From assembly GCA_000508965.1 (NCBI GenBank), contig BAHV02000018.1:134840-198839 (forward strand): a stretch of DNA of 64,000 nucleotides, written 5' to 3'. Each line of letters opens with the position of its first letter. The stretch's first letter is position 1. Origin of the DNA: Dielma sp000508965 (GTDB lineage Bacteria > Bacillota_I > Bacilli_A > Erysipelotrichales > Erysipelotrichaceae). Under the pieces are notes generated by a model that was not told the origin of the DNA, made no database searches, and saw only the letters and a program-made list of their open reading frames with translations. A program made the position numbers and the translations under genes. Below are positions 26,468 to 35,365 of the stretch, piece by piece.

Positions 26468-27212
26468 AGAAACTAAACTGTGTCAGGATTCCCAGATGAT
26501 CAGAAACCCGCTCTTCCTTAAATAAATGACAATATTGCTGAATATTTAAAGGGGAGCGTGCAAGCATATAGTCAAGACGCAGGCTTTTTCTACCCTTATG
26601 CCATGTATCACCCTCTGCTTTATTAAAGGAATATGAATCTACATAACCATAATGCATCATTTCCATATAATCAATGGATGCACTGTCAATATTAAAATCA
26701 CCCGTGATAATTGAAGGAATGTGGTGACGGCTTGCCCGTTCATGTATTTTTTCAAACTGCGTCAGGAATTGATTTTTACGATCAAAACCCAAATGTGCGT
26801 TATAAATCATAATGGGATGATTTCCGACATTGATCAGCACTTCCATTACCTTGCGGGTATTGGGCGTCAGCATTGAATGCTGAGCTGATACATAAAAGCT
26901 TTCACAGCTGAGAATCGGATAACGGCTTAAGACAGCCAAGCCTTCCACAAAGCCAAAATAACCAAAATGAACCTTTTCATAATGCAGTTCATACTGACTG
27001 TTGCCTTGGGTATTTAATGCCTGCTGAATCAAATAAGCCGCATTATCTTTTTTTATGTTACGATCAACGATAGGTGTGAAATAACGCTGTGCACACTCAC
27101 TGAAGCAAATAATATCAATGTCATTTTCAAGAATTGAATCAGCGATGATCTGTAATTTTTTTACCGGCTCTTTTTCCTGATAACCGTGCAGGTTCAATGA
27201 TAATACGCGCAT
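26466..27212 (-). CDS. Endonuclease/exonuclease/phosphatase (EEP) family protein
   Basis: The DNase I-like fold is shown by NLHGYQE at residues 7-13, the metal glutamate in CFSECAQ, HLGFDRKNQF, GDFNIDS and the final SDHLGIL. The 248-aa length fits stand-alone EEP phosphodiesterases. No signal peptide is visible, so a cytoplasmic phosphodiesterase is most likely; substrates in this superfamily range from DNA to phospholipids. GGAGGGTGGAAT precedes ATG 27212. It has a long leader with a large inverted repeat (27243-27322). Confidence 0.85.
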   Translation of the reverse strand: MRVLSLNLHGYQEKEPVKKLQIIADSILENDIDIICFSECAQRYFTPIVDRNIKKDNAAYLIQQALNTQGNSQYELHYEKVHFGYFGFVEGLAVLSRYPILSCESFYVSAQHSMLTPNTRKVMEVLINVGNHPIMIYNAHLGFDRKNQFLTQFEKIHERASRHHIPSIITGDFNIDSASIDYMEMMHYGYVDSYSFNKAEGDTWHKGRKSLRLDYMLARSPLNIQQYCHLFKEERVSDHLGILTQFSF

Positions 27213-27242
27213 ATTCCACCCTCCTTTATTTATATAGGTAAT

Positions 27243-27322
27243 AGAGAGAGATAAGTGTCGTGGGATTGAATGAAAAGGGAAATATGATTCCGACTGGCAG
27301 TGACGGCTGCTTCTTATCTCTT
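27243..27322 (-). promoter_or_regulatory. Candidate structured leader of the EEP nuclease gene
   Basis: AGAGATAAG and CTTATCTCT, 9 bp perfect, enclose about 60 nt on the minus strand with smaller internal pairings (GTCG/CGAC and GGAA/TTCC). It ends about 30 nt before the start codon. The gap 27213-27524 otherwise holds only AT-rich DNA, a TATAAT on the minus strand and two TGTGAAAATT direct repeats 22 bp apart. I cannot assign a known riboswitch class. Confidence 0.4.
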
Positions 27323-27498
27323 TCTGATTCTTATTTTAATATCCTTTTGTGAAAATTAAATGAAGAAAGTGTGAAAATTTTGAAAATTTTATTATACTTA
27401 ATGCTTTGTCACCTTTCTTTCAGTAAGTATAATCATCTTTTTTTAAACTTTACTTGTCAAAAAATTAAAGAATTACTGAATATTATAAAACCTGAATA

Positions 27499-27526
27499 AA
27501 AGAAAAATATGGCTTTCACCATATTT
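27499..27526 (-). terminator. Terminator of the pilB-pilT operon
   Basis: AAATATGG / CCATATTT stem with a six-base loop, followed by TTTTCTTTT on the minus strand. Confidence 0.8.
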
Positions 27527-28577
27527 AGTAAGGCATTGCTTTTCTGATTACTGCAGGGTCATTGCATTTTGTCAGAGCGGTTTCGTAATCGATGATTCCC
27601 GCGCGGACAAGGTTCACTAAATCATTGTCCAAAAGAATCATGCCCTCTTTCAGATTGGTCTGCATGATTGTAGGAATCTGGAACGTCTTGGATTCACGAA
27701 TCAAGTTGGCAATCGCGTCATTGACAATCATGATTTCAAAGGCGGCAACTCGGCCGTCCTTATCCTGACGCGGCAGCAATTGCTGAGAAATTACCGCCCG
27801 CAGACAGTTTGCCAGCTGTGTGCGGATCTGTCCCTGCTGATGCGCTGGGAATACGTCAACCATACGGTCAATCGTCTGCGTAGCACCGCGGGTATGCAAA
27901 GTAGCAAAAACCAAATGACCGGTTTCCGCCGCGGATACAGCTAAGGAAATCGTATCATAATCACGCAGCTCACCGATTAGAATTACATCGGGATCTTCAC
28001 GCAGCGCCGATTTCAGCGCCGCTAAATAGTTGTCAGAATCACGGCCGATCTCACGCTGATTGACCATACAGTTCTTATGCTCATGGACATATTCTATCGG
28101 ATCTTCCATGGTTAGAATATGACAGTGTTTCAGCTGATTGATTTCATCGATCATAGATGCCAAGGTCGTTGATTTACCGCTGCCGGTTGGTCCGGTTACC
28201 AGCACCAAACCTCTTGGCAGGGCACATAGCTTATGCAATACCGGCGGCAGTGCTAATTCCTGCATTGTCGGTATATGATCATTTAAAAGGCGAATCGCTA
28301 AAGCGGTATGTCCCTTCTGACGATAAATATTCAGACGGTAGCGGGTTTGATCAGCCCCGGTAAACGATGTATCAATATCTCTGCCGGTATTAAAATATTC
28401 GGTCTCATCAGGCCGCATCAATTCAACCGCCAATGTGTTAAGCAGCATATCGTCACATAGTTCACTGTTTAAAGCTGTCAGCTCCCCGCTGATACGAATC
28501 ATCGGCGGCAAACCATAAGTAAAATGCAGATCGCTCGCTTTGCGTTCACGGGCCATCTCTAAATAATGTTCAATCAT
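27525..28577 (-). CDS. pilT: Type IV pilus retraction ATPase PilT
   Basis: Hexameric motor ATPase on the inner face of the membrane that retracts pili. Walker A is GPTGSGKST at residues 129-137; the Asp box, Walker B (DPDVILIGELRD) and His box (TGHLVFATLHT) follow. The 350-aa length and absence of an N-terminal PilB extension mark it as PilT rather than PilB. AGGAGACTGAC precedes ATG 28577. It lies 9 bp after pilB, so the extension and retraction motors are co-transcribed. Confidence 0.93.
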   Translation of the reverse strand: MIEHYLEMARERKASDLHFTYGLPPMIRISGELTALNSELCDDMLLNTLAVELMRPDETEYFNTGRDIDTSFTGADQTRYRLNIYRQKGHTALAIRLLNDHIPTMQELALPPVLHKLCALPRGLVLVTGPTGSGKSTTLASMIDEINQLKHCHILTMEDPIEYVHEHKNCMVNQREIGRDSDNYLAALKSALREDPDVILIGELRDYDTISLAVSAAETGHLVFATLHTRGATQTIDRMVDVFPAHQQGQIRTQLANCLRAVISQQLLPRQDKDGRVAAFEIMIVNDAIANLIRESKTFQIPTIMQTNLKEGMILLDNDLVNLVRAGIIDYETALTKCNDPAVIRKAMPY

Positions 28578-28586
28578 GTCAGTCTC

Positions 28587-30278
28587 CTATTCTGTCGAAT
28601 ATATCAGCTTGATAACTTCATCGAAATTGGTAATACCTTCTCTTAATAAACGAATTCCCTCTGAACGAAGTGTTGTCATGCCATTTTTAACCGCCATCTG
28701 ATAAATCAGTTCCTGCGGATCTCCGCTGCTGATCATCTTATACATTGTTTTATCGATCAATACAACCTCGTGAATCGCTGTACGCCCATGGTATCCGGTA
28801 TGGCCGCAGTAATCACAGCCGTCCGCTTCCTTTACAACATCCAGTTCCGGACAATTCAGCAGAGATTTTTCATGTTCTGTCAAATGCCTTTCATGGGAAC
28901 AGCGCGGACATATTTTACGTACCAGACGCTGAGCGATAACACAACGCAATGCAGCGGCTAATAAATAAGCCGGCACTCCCATATCCAGCAAACGCGGAAT
29001 GGCAGCCACCGCATCATTGGTATGCAGCGTCGATAATACAAGGTGACCGGTAATGGCGGAACGAATGGCGATTGAAGCCGTTTCTTCATCACGGATCTCA
29101 CCAATCAAAATAACATCCGGGTCCTGACGCAGAATCGAACGCAGACCACTCGCGAAAGTCAGGCCGATACCGGCGTTTACCTGCATCTGATTGATATTGG
29201 TAAATTTCTTTTCTACCGGATCTTCAATGGTAACAATATTTAATTCCGGCGATTGAATCTGCTGAAGAATTGAATACGAAGTTGTTGTCTTACCGCTGCC
29301 GGTAGGGCCTGTCATCAATATGATACCATTTGTATTATAAAGTGAACGTTCGATTAAACTCAGATTATGCGGTGTAAAACCAAGCTGTTTCAAATCATAA
29401 TTGACATTCTTATCAGAACCTAACAAACGCAGTACAACCTTTTCTCCGTAAATGGTCGGCAGCATACTGACACGCACATCGACTTTACCGCCAGGCAGAT
29501 CAAGCGCAATGCCGCCATCCTGCGGTACCCGCTTCTCAGCAATATTCAAACCGGCCAAAATCTTAATACGGGTAACGATTAATTCATGAATATTATTTTT
29601 AAGCATCGTATGTTCAAACAGTGAACCATCGACACGGAAACGAACGCGGGTCATCTGCGGCAGCGGCTCAATATGAATATCACTGGCATTCATCTGAATC
29701 GCTTCACGAATCATGGAGTTGACCAGCTGAACAACCGGTGAAGCATCAATGCGGTCGTTTACCTGTTCAAAATCCTCCAGTGAAACAGTGCTGCCTGTGT
29801 AATCTTCATATTCATTGCTGATATTCTCAAGCACTTGCTTTGTGTTGGCTTTCGCATACAGCTTATCAATAGTTTCCAATACATCCTGCTTCGGTGAAAC
29901 AATAACCTCGATGTCCAGCCCGCTGGCCATACCGAGATCATCCAAGCCCAAGAAATTCAACGGGTCATTGGTTGCCGCATACAGCACCCCTTCTTTGATA
30001 TAAAGCGGTGCGATGCTGTGTTTTCTAACTAGCTGTTCCGGCACGATCTTTGCGATTTCAACATCAACCTGAGCGGCAATATTCGGCTCATAATTCAAAT
30101 TCAGACGTTTAGCCAAAGCATTCAGCATCTGATATTCACTGCACAACCCATGACTGGTAAGCACTTCACCTAGTCTTTTACCTTCTTTTTTCTGTATTTC
30201 AAGTGCTTTTTGCAGCTGTTCCTCAGTAATGACCTGATTTTCTACAAGCACCTCACCTAAACGAACATTTTTTCTCAT
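28587..30278 (-). CDS. pilB: Type IV pilus extension ATPase PilB (GspE family)
   Basis: Assembly ATPase of 563 aa. The N-terminal GspE_N/MshEN-like domain (residues 1-150) contains RLGEVLVENQVITEEQL, a repeat pattern that binds c-di-GMP in some homologues. Walker A is GPTGSGKTT at 324-332. A four-cysteine zinc element near residues 455-495 (CPRC and CDYCG) is typical of PilB. GGGGGTG precedes ATG 30278. It is divergent from the prepilin peptidase gene with a 61-bp gap. Confidence 0.94.
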   Translation of the reverse strand: MRKNVRLGEVLVENQVITEEQLQKALEIQKKEGKRLGEVLTSHGLCSEYQMLNALAKRLNLNYEPNIAAQVDVEIAKIVPEQLVRKHSIAPLYIKEGVLYAATNDPLNFLGLDDLGMASGLDIEVIVSPKQDVLETIDKLYAKANTKQVLENISNEYEDYTGSTVSLEDFEQVNDRIDASPVVQLVNSMIREAIQMNASDIHIEPLPQMTRVRFRVDGSLFEHTMLKNNIHELIVTRIKILAGLNIAEKRVPQDGGIALDLPGGKVDVRVSMLPTIYGEKVVLRLLGSDKNVNYDLKQLGFTPHNLSLIERSLYNTNGIILMTGPTGSGKTTTSYSILQQIQSPELNIVTIEDPVEKKFTNINQMQVNAGIGLTFASGLRSILRQDPDVILIGEIRDEETASIAIRSAITGHLVLSTLHTNDAVAAIPRLLDMGVPAYLLAAALRCVIAQRLVRKICPRCSHERHLTEHEKSLLNCPELDVVKEADGCDYCGHTGYHGRTAIHEVVLIDKTMYKMISSGDPQELIYQMAVKNGMTTLRSEGIRLLREGITNFDEVIKLIYSTE

Positions 30279-30339
30279 AAATGCACCCCCTAGTTTCCTT
30301 TATCCAACAATTAGTGTATCATATTTCTGAGGTGAATGT

Positions 30340-31095
30340 ATGATACCCTTTTTATTTTATTTATATATCTTTATTTTTGGCTGCGTAATAGGTTCATTTT
30401 TAAATGTGGTCATCTATCGAGTACCTAATAAACTCAGCGTCAGCAAAGGCTATTCCTTTTGTCCTGCCTGCCATCATCGGCTATTTCCAAAAGATCTTGT
30501 GCCAGTGTTCTCATGGCTCTTTCTGCGCGGTAAATGCGCCTACTGCGGTGCGCCGATTTCAGCGCGGTATCCATTGGTAGAACTGCTTGGCGGTTTCGCC
30601 TTTCTGCTGAGCTTCAACCGGTATGGCATCAGTTTGAATTTCATCGTTCACGCACTTCTTTTATGTGTCATGATCGTCATTTCCTTTATTGATATTGATA
30701 CGATGGAAATCCCAGATGGTTCACATTTTTTCATTCTGGCATTGGCATTATGCAGCTATCTGATCAATCAGCCTGAACTTTCATCAATCCTTTTAGGCGG
30801 CATCGTTATCGCCCTGCCATTGTTTTTGATTGCCTGGTTAACCCATGGCGGCATCGGCGGCGGTGATATCAAACTGATGGCTGCTTCCGGTCTGTTTCTT
30901 GGTTTTGCCAACACCCTGCTTGCCGGAATCATCGGCATCATCTTCGGCGGTTTTTATGCAGCCTGTCTGATGCTGATTAAGAAACGCGAAGGTAAATCTT
31001 ATATGGCACTGGGCCCCTTCTTGGCAATCGGCATCACGATTGCCTCACTCTATGGTACCCAAATCATTCAGGCATACCTAAAGCTATTCTTCTGA
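30340..31095 (+). CDS. pilD: Prepilin peptidase / N-methyltransferase (PilD)
   Basis: Membrane aspartic protease (A24 family) that cleaves and methylates prepilins. The zinc-binding pair CPAC and CAYC lies in the N-terminal loop, as in bifunctional PilD. The catalytic aspartates sit in DIDTMEIPD and GGGDIKLM. Six to eight helices fit in 251 aa. GAGGTGAATGT precedes the ATG. It is the only pilus gene on the plus strand, divergent from pilB and overlapping the last pseudopilin gene tail-to-tail by 12 bp. Confidence 0.94.
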   Translation: MIPFLFYLYIFIFGCVIGSFLNVVIYRVPNKLSVSKGYSFCPACHHRLFPKDLVPVFSWLFLRGKCAYCGAPISARYPLVELLGGFAFLLSFNRYGISLNFIVHALLLCVMIVISFIDIDTMEIPDGSHFFILALALCSYLINQPELSSILLGGIVIALPLFLIAWLTHGGIGGGDIKLMAASGLFLGFANTLLAGIIGIIFGGFYAACLMLIKKREGKSYMALGPFLAIGITIASLYGTQIIQAYLKLFF

Positions 31096-31551
31096 TGGCT
31101 TATAATTAAGGCATGGATATGAAACTGTATCATTCAATCCTGAATAATTCATCATTTTCAGCGAGTCAGAGAGTGTATATACGATCTCACCCGCTTTTTT
31201 TATAACCATTTGTTTATCGATGCCCGATGTAAATCTTGAAAACGACAATTCAAATTCCGCATCAGAAGCATAAAACTGATCTTGATAATCGGATGCCTGA
31301 ATACAGACATAGCCGTCCAGACATTCATCACTCAGCGTAAATTCACTGAGGTAACGGACCTGCTCATTAATACTGCTGCTGATGTTATTCAATGTATTCT
31401 GATAATCAACATCAGTGTTGATCGCATAATAGTGTCTAAGTACCGGCACGAACATATTGCCGATGGCGCCAAGAATGATAATCAGAATCGCGATGCTCAC
31501 AATTAATTCAATTAAGGTAAAACCGCCTCTTATATCCTGCTTCTTCATCAT
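31084..31551 (-). CDS. Type IV pilin-like protein (minor pseudopilin)
   Basis: The class III signal GGFTLIELIVSIAIL (residues 9-23) carries the invariant glycine at the cleavage site and Glu5 of the mature protein. The hydrophobic alpha-1 helix is followed by a soluble domain with two cysteines in DECLDGYVC, probably a disulfide. At 155 aa it is a pilin-sized subunit. It starts within the end of the upstream pilin gene (4-bp overlap) and is the last gene of the pilC-initiated operon. Confidence 0.85.
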   Translation of the reverse strand: MMKKQDIRGGFTLIELIVSIAILIIILGAIGNMFVPVLRHYYAINTDVDYQNTLNNISSSINEQVRYLSEFTLSDECLDGYVCIQASDYQDQFYASDAEFELSFSRFTSGIDKQMVIKKAGEIVYTLSDSLKMMNYSGLNDTVSYPCLNYKPSEE

Positions 31552-31859
31552 TCCCAGACCTCAGACCTTAATTCATAATAAAGCAAACCAGTCTTTCTAT
31601 CCTCATAGCCATCTACCTTCTTTGACACAGATTCACCGTTAACTGAAAAAGTGATTGACATTATATTATTAAGCGGATAAAGCGATGTAAAATCTTTATG
31701 AGCAAATAACTCTGAGGAATCATGAATACTGCGGCGGTCAGCGATGGTCTGCTGGTTAAGCCGCAGCATTGCAAGATAACCGGTAGACATAAACAAACCG
31801 ATGACAGTCAGCAGGGCGACAGCGGTTAATATTTCAACTAGCGTAAATCCCTTTTTCAT
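31548..31859 (-). CDS. Small type IV pilin-like protein (minor pseudopilin)
   Basis: A short prepilin of 103 aa with the leader MKKG then FTLVEILTAVALL, so cleavage is after Gly4 and Glu5 of the mature protein is kept. The soluble domain is only about 70 residues. Its start overlaps the stop of the upstream pilX-like gene (TAATG), and its end overlaps the next pseudopilin, so the three are translationally coupled. A minor, tip-type pilin role is inferred from position. Confidence 0.82.
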   Translation of the reverse strand: MKKGFTLVEILTAVALLTVIGLFMSTGYLAMLRLNQQTIADRRSIHDSSELFAHKDFTSLYPLNNIMSITFSVNGESVSKKVDGYEDRKTGLLYYELRSEVWE

Positions 31860-33331
31860 TATTTTCCACCTTCTTCATAACCGTTCAGATAAAATGTTAT
31901 CGTTTCTGAAACATCGTCGGAGCCATTTGATTCAGATATTAAGCCTGCGCTTTCCAGTACCTTCTGATCGGGCCGGACATATTCCATAACAAATCTTAGA
32001 TTACGCTTGCCGGAGCCGTCCGCATTGTTCAGTGTAATTTTATCCGCAATCAAGCTGCCTTCGATCCGGCGGTGAATATCATTTTGTCTGGATTCAATTT
32101 TATCCAAATGAACCGTTCCGTTCGGAAAATATAAGAATGCTTCAATCTTATTATAACTGCCTAAAGTAGATTCAACACTTACATCTAAGGCGTCATTTGA
32201 TATTAAGTATATATCTGATGGCTCATTGCCGGTACGTGAAGATGTCAGCAGCACACTTGCATCAATTGTGAAAGAATTAGAGCCACCAACCGGGTAGACG
32301 TAGATAAATAAGCGATACTGGCCGCCGCCATCAAAATTGATCGTCTGAGTGCCAACCGCCGAAGCATTTTCCAGCACCAATCCCTCATCGTAAATTGGCA
32401 TATAAAGGATAATATCTGCATCCTTAGCTTTGATATTGATTCGGCTTGAAGTATTGCCTTGCCAAATACAGCTTTCACTGATCGTCGTTGTCGGCGTGCT
32501 GAATGAACATTCTTTTGCATCAGCCGGTACTGCCAAACCCTCCCATTCAGGCAGATTAATTGGCTGCTCTGCGCCATTGTCCGCAAATGCAAAATAATCA
32601 GGGGCAGTGCTTTCCTCATTATCGGGTGCTTCTGAGTCTTCTCCCTCTGATTCATCCTCTGAATTCTCCGGTTTGACAGCCTCATTTTTAATTACATTAA
32701 ACACAACGCGGTTATTTTGATTATCGACTCTTCCCTGCTGATATCCGGCACTGTTATAAAGCTCATCCAAATCGATTTCCTCACTGCTGTCAATTGCAGC
32801 ATACCACAAATGATCAAAAATAACTGACTGGGCATCTGTTTTGTCATAGTTAATGATCTGATTGCCATAGAGTGCATAATCTGACAAGTCAAAGCTGTTC
32901 AGCGTCCGCAGATATGTATAATCAGAAATGATGCTGCGGGTTTCTCCGTTCACCGTAGCCGTAACCTTTATCTTGATTGACCGGGAAGTCGAATTGCTGC
33001 CGGTTGTCCTGCGGTCAGCTGTTGCAACGATTTTCACCTGATCCGATGTATCCGAAAAATCCAGCTGTGACTTAATTTCAGTCTCACGCCCTGTGGGTAT
33101 TTCCCCCAGTGCCATTTTAAATTCATTTTCAGTAGCCGGGGACTCCAGAACTTGATTCAGCATCTCCGTATATGACTGCGCCAGCAGCATTGCCTGTGAT
33201 TGCTCATGCTCTAATTTATTACGGCTGACCTGTGAACTGTATATCATCGCCAGACCGCCAAAAAGGATCAGCATTAATGCCAGAACCGCAATGGCTGTAA
33301 TGAGTGCCATTCCCCGTTTATCCTTTCGCAT
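31859..33331 (-). CDS. PilX/GspK-like large pseudopilin
   Basis: A 490-aa protein with a prepilin-like N-terminus, KRG then MALITAIAVLALMLILFGG. Glycine precedes the cleavage point but Glu5 is absent, as in the GspK/PilX tip subunits. A long extracellular region follows, with an acidic low-complexity stretch (about residues 230-250) and a beta-rich C-terminal half. The start ATG 33331 has AAGGAAG upstream; the preceding GTG frame start is less likely. Function as tip or adhesin component is inferred. Confidence 0.75.
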   Translation of the reverse strand: MRKDKRGMALITAIAVLALMLILFGGLAMIYSSQVSRNKLEHEQSQAMLLAQSYTEMLNQVLESPATENEFKMALGEIPTGRETEIKSQLDFSDTSDQVKIVATADRRTTGSNSTSRSIKIKVTATVNGETRSIISDYTYLRTLNSFDLSDYALYGNQIINYDKTDAQSVIFDHLWYAAIDSSEEIDLDELYNSAGYQQGRVDNQNNRVVFNVIKNEAVKPENSEDESEGEDSEAPDNEESTAPDYFAFADNGAEQPINLPEWEGLAVPADAKECSFSTPTTTISESCIWQGNTSSRINIKAKDADIILYMPIYDEGLVLENASAVGTQTINFDGGGQYRLFIYVYPVGGSNSFTIDASVLLTSSRTGNEPSDIYLISNDALDVSVESTLGSYNKIEAFLYFPNGTVHLDKIESRQNDIHRRIEGSLIADKITLNNADGSGKRNLRFVMEYVRPDQKVLESAGLISESNGSDDVSETITFYLNGYEEGGK

Positions 33332-33349
33332 GCTGACCACTTCCTTTCT

Positions 33350-33910
33350 TTATTGAATAGCCGACATATCTGCCTGCATGAAATACAATACGATATCCGC
33401 TTTCGTTTCGGTGCTGTTTTCAACAACTACACTGGCAATAACCATACTCTTACTATAATTATTTACCGCGTCAATGAACCGATAAAGATTATCAATATTG
33501 CCAAGCAGAGTAATCGTTGCCTGTTTCACAATACCGGGCAATGCTGCATCGGTATTTTCAGATTTTTCTTCATTAAAATCCTCAATCAGCAGCATCGACA
33601 GTGCCGTATCAGTCTGATATGCCAAATTCATTAACTCATCATCTACTTCAACATTAGCTAACAGCGGATATACTGATTTTGCCTTTTCGGCTGCCTGTTT
33701 TTTTAAAGTTTCAATCAGCGGTTTAGATGAATCGGCTTGTTCAATCACCATATTCATCTCCTGAAGCTGGCTCTCACCGCTCAAAATAGCTAATTTATGA
33801 GTCTGAATCAAATTCATCATCGGTGAAAGAAAAATGAAAAAACCAACAGCTATAACTACCATTATGATCAATATCTGAATCAACAAGGTTTCTGATTTTG
33901 ATAATTTCAT
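33350..33910 (-). CDS. PilO-like inner-membrane alignment protein
   Basis: The 186-aa protein has one N-terminal transmembrane helix (residues about 11-28), a coiled-coil segment (about 35-75), and a ferredoxin-like C-terminal domain ending in strands such as ADIVLYFMQ. That is the PilO/GspM architecture. It directly follows the PilM-PilN fusion with a one-base TAATG overlap, as pilO follows pilN elsewhere. Sequence identity to known PilO is low, so the call leans on architecture and order. Confidence 0.75.
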   Translation of the reverse strand: MKLSKSETLLIQILIIMVVIAVGFFIFLSPMMNLIQTHKLAILSGESQLQEMNMVIEQADSSKPLIETLKKQAAEKAKSVYPLLANVEVDDELMNLAYQTDTALSMLLIEDFNEEKSENTDAALPGIVKQATITLLGNIDNLYRFIDAVNNYSKSMVIASVVVENSTETKADIVLYFMQADMSAIQ

Positions 33911-35343
33911 TATTCGCCACTTCCTTTCAGAATCGCCGTCATCACAAACTCATAACCACCCTCACGAGCCTCAAAGCCGGTATAACTTACCGTATAAAAT
34001 AAACCGGAATTGTCAAGCAGCCGTGCATAAGCCGCGCAGTCGGTATTATTTACCGCAATGCCGTTAAGTTCCAAGACCTGATTCGCATAGGCTGCACTTG
34101 CGATTTGAATGTTACCGGACTTATTCCAAGTCAGCAAGGCACTCACAGCAGGTGTCAGTTTAACAGTCAAATCCTTCATATCCTGAATGGATGTCAATGT
34201 CTGATCCAATGAATTGACAGAAGAAAACTCATTGATAATCTGATTTGCTTCTTGAAGCGGTATTTCACGCTGAGTGATCTGGGCAGTGATTTCATTCAGC
34301 TTACTCTGCAGATAATAATCATAAGCAAAGGCTGCCCCACAGGCTAATCCCATTAACAGTAATGAAACAGCAGCTGTCATAAGCAAACGGTTTTTAGACT
34401 TATTTTTAATCTTTTCACGGCTTTTTGATTTCTTTCCATAGGCAGGTAAAAAACCAATCGTATGCGTATCAAACAGCGCACATGCGCCAGCTAGCACCTG
34501 ATAATAATCGGAGATCGTCCGCATCATGATCGGCTTATCTAATAATGTAATCGGGCGGCCTGAATCCTGATCAATCTTTTTGAAAGTCTCCAGATTTGGA
34601 TTATTGCCAAATATCTGAATCTCTTCAATTGGCTGATAGCGATTGCGGGTAAACTGAAATTGATCCATTTTCGCTATATTATCAAACAAGGACTGTGTAA
34701 AAGCCTCTTCATCACGATATTCAATAATATCCTTTAAGGTACGCAATAAAATGAAATTACCTTTTTCAAATAAAAAGCTGCGTACATGATCCGTATTATA
34801 TTCTACAAATAATACCGTCTTATTCTTTTCAACCGTACAGAGATATCGCAGAAGGTTTGCTGTACTGGTCTGAATGCTGCTGCAGCGCAGACGGCATGCC
34901 TTCATCATTTGTTTATAGCCAGCCAGCGTCTTCTCCTGAATCGCCGAAGCAAACACCCGCTGTTCTTCAATGCCATTTTCATTTGTATTGCCCAGCTTAG
35001 TATAAGTAACTACATAATCATTGCTAAGATTCAGCGACATGATCATCTCATTAGCAACCATCGTCTGCGTCTCATCTTCATTTCCCATTGGTACGCTTAA
35101 TTCACGCAAAATCAATTGACGGTTATTAAGCAGTATCTTAACATTCTTACGCGGATACTTATGCTTTTTAACTTCATCTCTGACAATTGCCTCTAACTTA
35201 GTCAAATCATAGACATCATCATTATAAATCTCTTTTTCATTAAGATCGATTACCGAACTCTTTTTAAGCTCCAGATCATGCGGATTATCAGAAAATTGAT
35301 AGAACCGTATATACTGTCCTTCAAATAATATAACCAGTATCAT
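33910..35343 (-). CDS. PilM-PilN fusion protein
   Basis: The first 300 residues read like PilM, an actin-like cytoplasmic platform protein (LLNNRQLILRELSVP, the ENEM-type switch region, and the YNTDHVRSFLF phosphate-loop-like strand). A basic linker (305-318) leads to a single transmembrane helix at 320-340, then a coiled coil and a PilN-like domain to residue 477. In most systems PilM and PilN are separate proteins joined by the PilN N-terminal tail; here both functions lie in one chain. GGGAGG precedes ATG 35343. Confidence 0.8.
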   Translation of the reverse strand: MILVILFEGQYIRFYQFSDNPHDLELKKSSVIDLNEKEIYNDDVYDLTKLEAIVRDEVKKHKYPRKNVKILLNNRQLILRELSVPMGNEDETQTMVANEMIMSLNLSNDYVVTYTKLGNTNENGIEEQRVFASAIQEKTLAGYKQMMKACRLRCSSIQTSTANLLRYLCTVEKNKTVLFVEYNTDHVRSFLFEKGNFILLRTLKDIIEYRDEEAFTQSLFDNIAKMDQFQFTRNRYQPIEEIQIFGNNPNLETFKKIDQDSGRPITLLDKPIMMRTISDYYQVLAGACALFDTHTIGFLPAYGKKSKSREKIKNKSKNRLLMTAAVSLLLMGLACGAAFAYDYYLQSKLNEITAQITQREIPLQEANQIINEFSSVNSLDQTLTSIQDMKDLTVKLTPAVSALLTWNKSGNIQIASAAYANQVLELNGIAVNNTDCAAYARLLDNSGLFYTVSYTGFEAREGGYEFVMTAILKGSGE

Positions 35344-35365
35344 TATTCATCCTCCCATTTAAGCA

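Noticed and set aside
27243..27322. Cobalamin riboswitch
   Set aside because: The string CACTGCCAGTCGG is faintly like part of a B12 box, but the other conserved elements are missing and the gene is a nuclease-fold protein.
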